Positions 25,345 through 33,515 of a DNA stretch of 47,236 nt are shown here, piece by piece; the first letter of the stretch is position 1, and each line of letters opens with the position of its first letter. A program made the translations under genes and the position numbers. Under the pieces are notes generated by a model. It ran no database searches. It had not been told where the DNA came from and saw only the letters and a program-made list of their open reading frames with translations. Origin of the DNA: JAVBLQ01 sp031553435 (GTDB lineage: Bacteria; Bacteroidota; Bacteroidia; Bacteroidales; Azobacteroidaceae). The stretch covers positions 1 to 47,236 of the forward strand of contig JAVBLQ010000029.1 of the NCBI GenBank assembly GCA_031553435.1, in the 5' to 3' direction.

Positions 25345-26496
25345 ATGGGAAAAGTAGCTTTAGTAACTGGTATAACAGGACAAGACGGCGCATATCTGAC
25401 AGAATATTTAATAAAAAAAGGATACATGGTGCATGGTATCAAAAGAAGATCGTCTATGTTCAACACAGAAAGAATAGATCATCTGTATCAGGACCCTCAT
25501 GTAGAAAACAGAAACTTAATTCTTCATTATGGAGATCTGACTGACTCTATGAACCTTACACGGATCATTGGTGAAGTGCAACCGGATGAAATTTATAATC
25601 TGGCTGCTATGAGTCATGTCAAAGTAAGTTTCGATACTCCTGAATATACTGCCAATGCTGACGGGATAGGAACTTTACGAATTCTGGAAGCTGTTCGTTT
25701 ATTGGGATTGACCAAGAAAAGTCGCATCTATCAGGCATCTACTTCCGAGTTGTACGGTTTGGTACAGGAAGTGCCACAAAAGGAAACAACTCCTTTCTAT
25801 CCGAGAAGTCCTTATGCTGTGGCAAAGCTTTATGCTTATTGGATAACTGTCAATTACAGAGAAGCCTACAATATGCATGCCAGTAACGGCATTCTTTTTA
25901 ATCATGAATCTCCTTTGCGTGGCGAAACATTCGTTACAAGAAAAGTAACAAGAGCTATTTCCCGTATTGCTTTAGGCATGCAGAATAAGTTATTCATGGG
26001 AAACCTTTCCAGTAAAAGAGACTGGGGACATGCAAAAGATTATATCAAAGCAATGTACCTCATCCTGCAACAAGACGAGCCGGACGATTATGTTATTTCA
26101 ACCGGAATCACCACCTCTATTCGTGATTTTATTTCCATGGCTTTTACTGAAATCGGAGTAGATGTGGAATTCAAAAACACCGGAGTTGATGAAATAGCCA
26201 TCATTAGAGATATTAATGAAGTTATTTTTACAGAAAAGATAGGTCAGGAATACTATGAAGCCTTCAAAAAACGAATTGGAGAAATTGTGGTTGGAATTGA
26301 CAGTCAATATTTTAGACCCACAGAAGTTGACTTATTAATCGGTGATTCATCAAAAGCCAGAACAAAGCTGAATTGGGAGCCCAAATACAAGCTTCCCGAT
26401 TTAGTACAAGATATGATGCAAAGTGATGTTAAATTAATGAAAAAAGAAGCACATTTACAGTCAGGAGGCTATAGAATTTTAAATTATTTTGAATAA
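25345..26496 (+). CDS. gmd: GDP-mannose 4,6-dehydratase
   Basis: The enzyme converts GDP-mannose to GDP-4-keto-6-deoxymannose, the precursor used by Fcl. The 383-residue protein has GITGQDGAYL (9-18), the catalytic ASTSELYG (131-138) with Thr133 and Glu135, and YAVAK with Tyr157 and Lys161. The substrate-binding segment FNHESPLRGETFVTRKVTRA is near 184-203. Length is typical. It forms a two-gene unit with fcl; an own promoter for the following ompA-like gene suggests that transcription is reset after gmd. Confidence 0.95.
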   Translation: MGKVALVTGITGQDGAYLTEYLIKKGYMVHGIKRRSSMFNTERIDHLYQDPHVENRNLILHYGDLTDSMNLTRIIGEVQPDEIYNLAAMSHVKVSFDTPEYTANADGIGTLRILEAVRLLGLTKKSRIYQASTSELYGLVQEVPQKETTPFYPRSPYAVAKLYAYWITVNYREAYNMHASNGILFNHESPLRGETFVTRKVTRAISRIALGMQNKLFMGNLSSKRDWGHAKDYIKAMYLILQQDEPDDYVISTGITTSIRDFISMAFTEIGVDVEFKNTGVDEIAIIRDINEVIFTEKIGQEYYEAFKKRIGEIVVGIDSQYFRPTEVDLLIGDSSKARTKLNWEPKYKLPDLVQDMMQSDVKLMKKEAHLQSGGYRILNYFE

Positions 26497-26510
26497 GATT
26501 CTGCCTGTAT

Positions 26511-26542
26511 TTGGATTAATTGAAAAATAATTCATATCTTTG
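26511..26542 (+). promoter_or_regulatory. Promoter of the OmpA-family gene
   Basis: A TTG at 26511-26513 and TATCTTTG at 26535-26542 are separated by 21 bases, near the Bacteroidetes promoter format. The ATG is 68 bases beyond the -7 element, leaving a leader of about 60 nt. Confidence 0.65.
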
Positions 26543-26610
26543 AACCCGATATTGTGTGTTATATTTAGAAAAATAATTGTGAATATTATCTAATTTTAAA
26601 TTGATTCAAT

Positions 26611-27822
26611 ATGAAAACAAAGTTAACACTTTTAAGCTTGCTTTTAAGTTTTACTACATTCACTTTCGCACAGGAAGTTTATGAAAGCCAACAAGCAGGT
26701 TACAAAACACCTTTCAAGCATAACAGTGCCGGTAGTAATTGGTTCATTCAATTAGGTGCTGGTGCTCAGTATTTAGTGGCAGAAGGCTTCGAAGATAACT
26801 TCTTCACTTCAGATGGGATTACGCTGGCTCCTACTTTTGCTGTTGGTAAATGGTTTACTCCCACTCTAGGATTCAGATTAAAAGGAGAAGGTGGTGATCT
26901 TCACAGTTTCCTTTCTTACACAAAGAAATCATTCATGCAAAAAGATCGTTATTATGACGGACATGTTGACGCTCTATGGAATGTTTCCAATTATTGGGGA
27001 AAATACAACTCAAAAAAAGTATTTAGCTTCATCCCATATCTTGGAGCTGGTATGTACTATCGTGAAGAAGGTGCAAAAAACAATCAAATACCAGGCATGC
27101 CATACATGGGAACAAGTTCAGCAACTTTCAGACAAGACAACGATGCAAAAACTGGTTTATCTCTCCATGCAGGTCTTCTCTTCCAGTTCCGTTTGAGCGA
27201 CCATGTAGGACTTCACCTTGACATTGCAGGTTTATTGGCTGACGATTATTTCAACAGAGTTATCGGAGATCTTCGTTATGAAGGAGTTGCTTCTGTAACA
27301 GGAGGTTTAACATTTAACCTGGGAAAAACTTCCTTCGAACCAGCTGAAGGAACAGATATGGCTTTGATCAATGATTTGAACAACAGAATCAATGCTCTTC
27401 GTGGAGAAAGAGATGCTTTGGCTGCTCAACTTCCATGTAAAAAATGTCCAACAGTTGAAACACCCAAACCATGTCCTCCAGTTGACACAGATGTTGCATA
27501 CGTACCAAACGTTGTTCGTTTCCGCTTGAATAGTTCTGTAATAGATGAAGATCAAAAAGTTAGTATTTTCAATACTGCTGCATTCATGAAAAATTCAGGA
27601 GAAAAAATCAGAGTTATCGGTTATGCTGATAAAGGTACTGGTACAAATTCTATCAACATGAAACTTTCTGAACAACGCGCTAAAGCTGTTGCTAAAGAAT
27701 TGATGAACACTTATAAAATACCTTCTGACAGAATCATCGTTGAATGGAAAGGTTCTAACGAACAACCATACAAAGAAAATAACTGGAACAGGGTTGTAAT
27801 TATGAGCGCTCAGGATAAATAA
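26611..27822 (+). CDS. OmpA-family outer-membrane protein
   Basis: This 403-residue protein has a signal peptide (about 1-20, ending FTFAQ) and a beta-strand-rich N-terminal domain to about 250 (GAGAQYLVAEGF, FIPYLGAGMYY). A short acidic helix and a Cys/Pro linker (CKKCPTVETPKPCPP, about 275-290) follow. The C-terminal OmpA-like domain includes IRVIGYADKGTG and the peptidoglycan-binding MKLSEQRAKAVAKEL. It would tie the outer membrane to peptidoglycan. Its codons look more regular than the neighbours and it has a strong promoter and terminator, consistent with high expression; this expression level is inferred. Confidence 0.92.
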   Translation: MKTKLTLLSLLLSFTTFTFAQEVYESQQAGYKTPFKHNSAGSNWFIQLGAGAQYLVAEGFEDNFFTSDGITLAPTFAVGKWFTPTLGFRLKGEGGDLHSFLSYTKKSFMQKDRYYDGHVDALWNVSNYWGKYNSKKVFSFIPYLGAGMYYREEGAKNNQIPGMPYMGTSSATFRQDNDAKTGLSLHAGLLFQFRLSDHVGLHLDIAGLLADDYFNRVIGDLRYEGVASVTGGLTFNLGKTSFEPAEGTDMALINDLNNRINALRGERDALAAQLPCKKCPTVETPKPCPPVDTDVAYVPNVVRFRLNSSVIDEDQKVSIFNTAAFMKNSGEKIRVIGYADKGTGTNSINMKLSEQRAKAVAKELMNTYKIPSDRIIVEWKGSNEQPYKENNWNRVVIMSAQDK

Positions 27823-27840
27823 TCAATCTATCCGGATATA

Positions 27841-27876
27841 AAAAAAGCTCCTTAGGTTTTTAAGGAGCTTTTTTTG
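27841..27876 (+). terminator. Strong intrinsic terminator after the OmpA-family gene
   Basis: A 14-bp perfect stem (27841-27854 with 27861-27874) with a six-base loop ends in a run of T. It lies 19 bases after the stop codon. Confidence 0.92.
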
Positions 27877-27902
27877 TATTCTAACTAAAATTTATATATT
27901 TG
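27874..27902 (+). promoter_or_regulatory. Promoter of the WcaJ-like gene
   Basis: TTG at 27874-27876, an 18-base spacer and TATATTTG at 27895-27902 make a good Bacteroidetes promoter. The -33 element lies in the T-tract of the upstream terminator. Confidence 0.65.
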
Positions 27903-27948
27903 TATCACACAACTTTTACTATAGTTTAACCACCATCTATCATAAATA

Positions 27949-29343
27949 ATGGAACGAAAAAGCGGATATGGTTTTTTAATAAAATGGTTTTTAATGATTA
28001 TAGACTTATTTATAATAAACCTGACTTTCTATCTGGTATGTTTATTGATTCCCACAGTCTATAGCCAGGATTTTTTTCTTCACTTAAGATTATCTTATTT
28101 ATTGCTCAATACTTGTTATTTCTTATCTATTACAATAGTTCCTCTAAAAATACAAGATGCAATATTACATATTGACAAAGTTGTCCAAAGATCATTGTCT
28201 GTCATAAGTCTTCATCTCCTTTTGTTTGTTACATCTTTGATATTCCTTAATTTTCAACCATCTATAATATTTTTGGGAGTATTCTATTTTATTTTATTTG
28301 TAGTATTTAGTGCATGGAGAATTTGTGCACGTTTAGTCATAAAAAAATACAGGGACAAAGGCCATAACTATAAAAATGTAATTATCATTGGCGCTGACAA
28401 AGTAGGTATCGAATTGTACAAAAAGCTAAAAACCAGTACCGATTACGGACTAAAAGTTATCGGAATATTTGATGATAATACCCTTTTTAAAGATACCTTA
28501 TCAAATTATTTGGGAAAAATATCCGATTTAGATAAATATCTATCTGAAAATCCTGTTGACGAACTATATTATACACTTCCGGTTTCAGAAAAAAACACTT
28601 TGTTTGAAGCGCTGAATGCTACAGAAAAACATTTGGTTATATTTTATATTGTACCCGGATTTTATTCGTATCTCAAAAAAAGAATGTCTTTAAATTATAT
28701 CGATTCAATTCCTATCATGAGATTCAAACCCGAACCATTGGAATATGCTCACCACCGGTTGTTCAAAAGAATCTTTGACATCATTGTCTCATCTATCTTT
28801 TTAACAACTATATATCCTATAACACATTTTATCATAGGACTCTTCATTAAGGTATCTTCTCCAGGTCCAGTTATTTTCAAACAGCTGAGGACAGGTCTGT
28901 ATGGCAATGATTTTTATTGTTATAAATTCCGTTCTATGCGTATGAATGATGATGCAGACAAGATTCAAGCAAAAAAAGATGACCCTCGGAAAACTAAAGT
29001 AGGAGAATTTTTACGCAAATACAATCTGGATGAATTTCCTCAATTCTATAATGTGTTGAAAGGAGATATGAGCATTGTCGGCCCACGCCCTCATATGTTA
29101 TTGCACACCGAAATGTACTCTCAAATGATAGATCAATATATGATACGGCATTTAGTTAAGCCGGGGATTACAGGTTGGGCACAAGTAACAGGATGCAGAG
29201 GTGAGACTCAAACAGTAGAGGAAATGGAAGAACGGATAAAAAGAGATGTTTGGTACATCGAGAACTGTTCATTCTTACTGGATCTAAAAATATTATTTTT
29301 GACGGTTTTCAATATGTTCAAAGGTGAAAAGAAAGCTTATTAA
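27949..29343 (+). CDS. Undecaprenyl-phosphate sugar phosphotransferase, WcaJ-like
   Basis: This 464-residue long-form phosphoglycosyl transferase places a hexose-1-phosphate (glucose in WcaJ) on undecaprenyl phosphate to begin exopolysaccharide synthesis. It has about four N-terminal transmembrane helices (10-130), a Rossmann-like CoA-binding domain (NVIIIGADKVGIELY, about 143-157), and a fifth helix near 278-303. The catalytic domain carries YKFRSMRMN, NLDEFPQFYNVL with the Asp-Glu pair, VGPRPHM and KPGITGWAQVTG. It is followed six bases later by the FemAB-like gene. It is the second initiating transferase in the window. Confidence 0.92.
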   Translation: MERKSGYGFLIKWFLMIIDLFIINLTFYLVCLLIPTVYSQDFFLHLRLSYLLLNTCYFLSITIVPLKIQDAILHIDKVVQRSLSVISLHLLLFVTSLIFLNFQPSIIFLGVFYFILFVVFSAWRICARLVIKKYRDKGHNYKNVIIIGADKVGIELYKKLKTSTDYGLKVIGIFDDNTLFKDTLSNYLGKISDLDKYLSENPVDELYYTLPVSEKNTLFEALNATEKHLVIFYIVPGFYSYLKKRMSLNYIDSIPIMRFKPEPLEYAHHRLFKRIFDIIVSSIFLTTIYPITHFIIGLFIKVSSPGPVIFKQLRTGLYGNDFYCYKFRSMRMNDDADKIQAKKDDPRKTKVGEFLRKYNLDEFPQFYNVLKGDMSIVGPRPHMLLHTEMYSQMIDQYMIRHLVKPGITGWAQVTGCRGETQTVEEMEERIKRDVWYIENCSFLLDLKILFLTVFNMFKGEKKAY

Positions 29344-29349
29344 TCTTCT

Positions 29350-30345
29350 ATGAATTTTCAGGCTTTGACATTAAACGATGCTGATGCATGGAAAAATATC
29401 CTCTCAAAAGTTGAGTTATATGATATGTATCACACTCCTGCTTACCATTCAACAGATAATTCCGGAGAACCCAGATTGCTCGTTTTTGAGGAAAATAATA
29501 AAGTAATGGCTTTGCCATTAATAATCAGAAATATTCCGGAAACAAATCTGAAAGATGCTACTTCTGTTTATGGATATGCAGGTTGGATACGCTCCTCAAA
29601 TACCTACTTTCCAGAGGTTAACGAAGTCATGAAGGATTATTTTATTAAGGAAAATATCATCAGTGCATTTTCCAGATTACATCCTTTAATACCGGATTCC
29701 GATCAATTTTCAATTGGGAATGTTGTCACAGTTCAGAATACTACAGCCATTGATCTCACATTGACTCCCGAACAACAGTTCAATTTTTATAGTGAATCAG
29801 TCAGAAGATCTATAAAAAAGTCAGAAAAAAGAAACTTGAATGTCAGGATGGCAAAAACGATGGATGATCTCAATACTTTCATTCATATCTACAAAGCATC
29901 CATGTCCAGGCTAAAAGCAAATTTATTTTACTATTTCTCAGAAGAATATTTTGAAAAAATATGGAAAAATTCTGATTTCAACTGTTACATATTTATAGCA
30001 GATATGGAAAACCAAGCCGTTGGAGCCGGAATGTTCACTGAATGTAACAACATCATGCAATATCACTTGGGAGGAGTCGACCCTGAGTACATACATCTTT
30101 CTCCACTGAAAAATATCATTGACAAAGCCCGTTTGCATGCAAATGAAAGAGGATTGAATATCCTCCATTTAGGAGGAGGACATGGTGGACATGATGATAG
30201 CTTATACACATTCAAATCACGAATGACCACATTACGATTTCATTTTAAGGTTTGGAAATGGATTGTCAATCAAAAATATTACGACGAACTATCTTACAAC
30301 AAAGGTGATTCCGATTATTTCCCATTATACCGAAAAGAAAATTAA
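29350..30345 (+). CDS. FemAB/GNAT-like acyltransferase
   Basis: This 331-residue protein looks like a FemAB/GNAT-fold transferase. MYHTPAYHST near the N-terminus, FYSESVRRSIKKSEKRNLNVR at about 149-169 and the C-terminal GNAT-like part (QAVGAGMFTECNNIMQYHLGG, then HLGGGHGGHDDSLYTFK) fit that group. Such proteins add aminoacyl or acyl groups to peptidoglycan precursors or to glycans. Its position right behind the WcaJ-like gene suggests modification of the exported glycan, but the acceptor is not known. The start follows the previous stop by six bases. Confidence 0.78.
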   Translation: MNFQALTLNDADAWKNILSKVELYDMYHTPAYHSTDNSGEPRLLVFEENNKVMALPLIIRNIPETNLKDATSVYGYAGWIRSSNTYFPEVNEVMKDYFIKENIISAFSRLHPLIPDSDQFSIGNVVTVQNTTAIDLTLTPEQQFNFYSESVRRSIKKSEKRNLNVRMAKTMDDLNTFIHIYKASMSRLKANLFYYFSEEYFEKIWKNSDFNCYIFIADMENQAVGAGMFTECNNIMQYHLGGVDPEYIHLSPLKNIIDKARLHANERGLNILHLGGGHGGHDDSLYTFKSRMTTLRFHFKVWKWIVNQKYYDELSYNKGDSDYFPLYRKEN

Positions 30346-30350
30346 TTTTG

Positions 30351-30358
30351 TATCTTTG
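30351..30358 (+). promoter_or_regulatory. -7 element (TATCTTTG) immediately before ruvX
   Basis: TATCTTTG followed by CAGGTTC lies only seven bases before the ruvX ATG at 30366. A transcript begun here would have almost no leader. It lies six bases after the FemAB-like stop codon. Confidence 0.6.
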
Positions 30359-30365
30359 CAGGTTC

Positions 30366-30785
30366 ATGGGAAGAATATTAGCTATAGATTACGGACGAAA
30401 AAGAACCGGGATTGCAGTCAGCGATCCTCTCCAGATAATAGCGGGAGGACTCATCTCCCTACATGGAAAAGATGTTGTAAACTTCATTAAGGAATACATC
30501 CAAAAAGAACATGTAGATTTGTTTTTATTAGGAGAACCCCGGCAAATGAATAATCAGCCATCCGAAAATATGCAATGGGTAGAGCAGTTTCGAAAACATC
30601 TGGAAAGAGAAATTCCTCAGATTCCTATTAAAATGGTTGATGAACGATTTACTTCTGTATTGGCACATAAAACCATTTCAGAAGCCGGCATGTCGAAAAA
30701 AATGAAAAAAGATAAAGGAATTGTTGATGAATTAAGCGCAACAATCATGTTACAAACATACTTAGAAACAATAACAAACATATGA
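30366..30785 (+). CDS. ruvX: YqgF/RuvX-family nuclease-fold protein
   Basis: This 139-residue RNase H-fold protein belongs to the YqgF/RuvX group, linked in other bacteria to pre-16S rRNA 5' maturation and proposed as a Holliday junction resolvase. AIDYGRKRTGIAVSD gives the first Asp, LLGEPRQMNNQPSEN the glycine loop, MVDERFTSV the second acidic site, and KGIVDELSATIMLQ the last Asp. I chose the ATG at 30366 rather than the TTG at 30348 because the TATCTTTG promoter lies between them. The stop overlaps the def start as ATGA. Confidence 0.92.
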   Translation: MGRILAIDYGRKRTGIAVSDPLQIIAGGLISLHGKDVVNFIKEYIQKEHVDLFLLGEPRQMNNQPSENMQWVEQFRKHLEREIPQIPIKMVDERFTSVLAHKTISEAGMSKKMKKDKGIVDELSATIMLQTYLETITNI

Positions 30786-31339
30786 TATTACCTATTTATT
30801 TATATGGTCAACCTGTACTCAGAAAAGTTACACAAGATATAACCCCTGGTTATCCGGAAGTACAAACATTAATCAATAACATGTTTGAAACCATGTATAA
30901 CGCGGATGGTATCGGACTTGCCGCTCCACAAATCGGACTGGATATCAGAATATTAGTCATTGATCTTGAGCCTTTGGCCGAGAATGACGAATCATTCAAG
31001 AATTTTAAGAAAGTAATGATAAATGCTCATATCATTAGCGCTGAAGGAGAAGAAGTTGCCATGGAAGAAGGTTGCCTTTCCCTCCCCGGTATTCATGAAA
31101 ATGTATATCGCAAAAATAAAATTCATGTCAAATACCTTGATGAAAATTTCCAGGAACATGATGAAGTTTATGAAGGATATATCGCCCGTGTGATGCAACA
31201 TGAAATCGACCATTTAGATGGCAAGATGTTTGTTGATTATTTATCCGGCATAAGAAAACAAATGGTAAAATCCAAACTGAATAACCTGATAAAAGGTAAT
31301 GTCAGATGCACCTACAAAGTAAAAGCTGTTGGAAAATAA
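30782..31339 (+). CDS. def: Peptide deformylase
   Basis: This metalloenzyme removes the formyl group from N-terminal formyl-methionine of new proteins. The 185-residue product has all three motifs: GIGLAAPQIG (43-52), EEGCLSLPG (95-103) with metal-ligand Cys98, and QHEIDHLDG (139-147) with His140, catalytic Glu141 and His144. It overlaps ruvX by four bases and is translationally coupled to it. Confidence 0.96.
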   Translation: MILPIYLYGQPVLRKVTQDITPGYPEVQTLINNMFETMYNADGIGLAAPQIGLDIRILVIDLEPLAENDESFKNFKKVMINAHIISAEGEEVAMEEGCLSLPGIHENVYRKNKIHVKYLDENFQEHDEVYEGYIARVMQHEIDHLDGKMFVDYLSGIRKQMVKSKLNNLIKGNVRCTYKVKAVGK

Positions 31340-31354
31340 CTAAAAAAAATTACT

Positions 31355-31362
31355 TATTTTTG
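31355..31362 (+). promoter_or_regulatory. -7 element (TATTTTTG) before the TPR protein gene
   Basis: TATTTTTG matches TAnnTTTG and lies 23 bases before the start of the TPR gene. The nearest TTG upstream (31329-31331) is 23 bases away, longer than usual. Confidence 0.5.
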
Positions 31363-31385
31363 TCTCCGGTCACAATATGTAATCA

Positions 31386-33470
31386 ATGAAAAAAGTCCTG
31401 TTTCTTTTTATAACTTTTATATTGGTTTTCAAGGTTAATGCACAAATCAATACCGACAAAGTGTTGAGGATTGCCCGGAATGCTTTATATTTTGAAGATT
31501 ATGTATTGTCTATCCAATACTTCAATCAAGTAATAAAAGCCAAGCCCTATCTTGCTGAACCTTATTTTTTCAGAGCAATAGCCAAATATAACCTGGATGA
31601 TTTCAAAGGTGCGGAAGAAGATATCACTTTATGCATTGAAAGAAATCCTTTTTTGGTACAAGCCTATCAATGTAGAGGCGCAGCACGGCAAAATATGGAA
31701 AATTATGTCGGTGCAATCGAAGATTATAATAAAGGACTAGAATTTAAACCCGAAGACAGGCAACTGCTGATTAACAAAGCAATTGCCGATATCCAATTAA
31801 AAAAATATGATGATGCGGAGAAAGATATCAGTCTGTTAATGAAATATCATCCGGCATATACTCCTGCATACATTACACGCGGAGGTCTTTATCTGGAAAA
31901 AGGAGATACCACCAAAGCGATGGAAGATTTTAACACTTCCATCAAAATGGATAAATACTTCGGACCTTCTTATGCTCAAAGAGGCTTATTAAAATTTCAG
32001 ACACACGATTTACAAGGAGCTTTGGCTGATATGAACGAAGCCATTCGTTTAGAACCCAAACAAGCAGGATACTATATCAACCGTGGATTAGTACGTTACC
32101 ATTTGGAAGACCTGAGAGGCGCCATGTCTGATTACGATATTGTAGCATCTATGGAACCCAACAATCTGATCGCCCGGTTCAATCGCGGATTATTACGTTC
32201 ACAAGTGGGCGATAATAACAGAGCTATCGAAGATTTTGATGTCGTGATTTCTCAGGAACCGGACAATTATCAGGCCATATATAACAGGGCTCTTCTTCGG
32301 GAAGAAACCGGTGATTATAAAGGAGCTATAAAAGATTTCACCTCAGTAATAGACGAATATCCCAACTTTATACCAGGCTATTATGCCAGAGCCGAAGTCA
32401 AGAAAAAAATGAAAGACAACCGCGGCGCAGAAATCGATTATTGGGAAGCATACAAACTTAACGAAAAAGCCGCCAGCGAAAAAGCGAAGGGAAATAAAGT
32501 CAACGGAAAAGGTTCGAGTTCAGATAAAACCAGAGAACAATCAGACAAAAATATTGATAAATTCAACAAACTTGTTGTTTACGATAAAGAAGAACAGGAA
32601 AAATCCAAATATAATAATGAGTTGAGAGGCCGTGTACAAGATAAGCAGGTAAAAGTTGATCTTGAGCCACTGTTCGCTATCTCCTACTATCAAAAAGTTG
32701 AAGATTTGGATAATTCCACAACACGTTTCAACAAAATACTGGATGAATACAATAAAACCTCCGGAAACAAAATCAAATTGATCATTACCAATTCGGAAAC
32801 AGCATTAACAGATGAACAGGCTACTTTTCATTTTTCATCTATCGATGAAGATTCGAAAAAAATTGAACACAATCCGTCGGATGCTAAAACATATTTCAAC
32901 CGTGGTACGGACTTCATGGTGTTGCGTGATTTTGCCTCTGCAATAGAAGATTATAACAAAGCTATTTATTACAATCCGAATTTCACATTGGCTTATTTCA
33001 ACAGAGCCGTTGTCCGGTATAAACAACTGGAAACAAAAGATTACACAGATGATGAATCTTTGAAAACAGAAACAACTCCCAGTATCAGCTTTAGTATCGG
33101 AACAAAAGGAAAAAGTATCACACCTTCAGATCCAAAATCTGTTGCCCCAGCCAAAGACGATAGCCGGAGTTACGAATACGAATTGATCATGCGCGATTAT
33201 AATATGGCAATAAAAACAGATCCCGATTTCGTATATGCTTATTTCAATCGCGGAAATTTATACTGTTTGCAAAAAGATTTCAAATCCGCAGTATTGGATT
33301 ACAACGAAGCCATAAAACTAAATCCGGAATTCGGAGAAGCCTACTTCAACAGAGGCCTGACACGCTTATATCTCGGAGATACCGAACGTGGAGTTGCAGA
33401 TATGAGTAAAGCCGGAGAATTAGGCATTATAAATGCTTATAGTATCATCAAACGAATGGGAACCGATTAA
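31386..33470 (+). CDS. Exported tetratricopeptide-repeat protein
   Basis: This 694-residue protein has a signal peptide (about 1-20, ending KVNAQ) and two blocks of TPR helices, a protein-interaction scaffold. The first block covers about 20-370 with some ten repeats of the pattern YxxRGxxxxxxGDxxxAxxDF. A hydrophilic Lys/Asp/Glu-rich segment (about 370-480) interrupts it. The second block (about 490-690) includes NRGTDFMVLRDFASAIEDYNKAI and FNRGNLYCLQKDFKSAVLDYNEAI. It is likely periplasmic or outer-membrane attached. No enzymatic domain is visible and its partner is unknown. Confidence 0.85.
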   Translation: MKKVLFLFITFILVFKVNAQINTDKVLRIARNALYFEDYVLSIQYFNQVIKAKPYLAEPYFFRAIAKYNLDDFKGAEEDITLCIERNPFLVQAYQCRGAARQNMENYVGAIEDYNKGLEFKPEDRQLLINKAIADIQLKKYDDAEKDISLLMKYHPAYTPAYITRGGLYLEKGDTTKAMEDFNTSIKMDKYFGPSYAQRGLLKFQTHDLQGALADMNEAIRLEPKQAGYYINRGLVRYHLEDLRGAMSDYDIVASMEPNNLIARFNRGLLRSQVGDNNRAIEDFDVVISQEPDNYQAIYNRALLREETGDYKGAIKDFTSVIDEYPNFIPGYYARAEVKKKMKDNRGAEIDYWEAYKLNEKAASEKAKGNKVNGKGSSSDKTREQSDKNIDKFNKLVVYDKEEQEKSKYNNELRGRVQDKQVKVDLEPLFAISYYQKVEDLDNSTTRFNKILDEYNKTSGNKIKLIITNSETALTDEQATFHFSSIDEDSKKIEHNPSDAKTYFNRGTDFMVLRDFASAIEDYNKAIYYNPNFTLAYFNRAVVRYKQLETKDYTDDESLKTETTPSISFSIGTKGKSITPSDPKSVAPAKDDSRSYEYELIMRDYNMAIKTDPDFVYAYFNRGNLYCLQKDFKSAVLDYNEAIKLNPEFGEAYFNRGLTRLYLGDTERGVADMSKAGELGIINAYSIIKRMGTD

Positions 33471-33479
33471 AAAAAATTA

Positions 33480-33487
33480 TATCTTTG
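33480..33487 (+). promoter_or_regulatory. -7 element (TATCTTTG) for thrS
   Basis: TATCTTTG followed by CAAATT lies 28 bases before the thrS ATG and ten bases after the TPR gene stop. No T-box is expected or seen. Confidence 0.6.
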
Positions 33488-33515
33488 CAAATTAAATGCT
33501 GAAAAATAAAAAACA

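Noticed and set aside
30348..30365. TTG start for ruvX
   Set aside because: It precedes the TATCTTTG promoter element, and the RuvX family begins at MGRILAIDYG.
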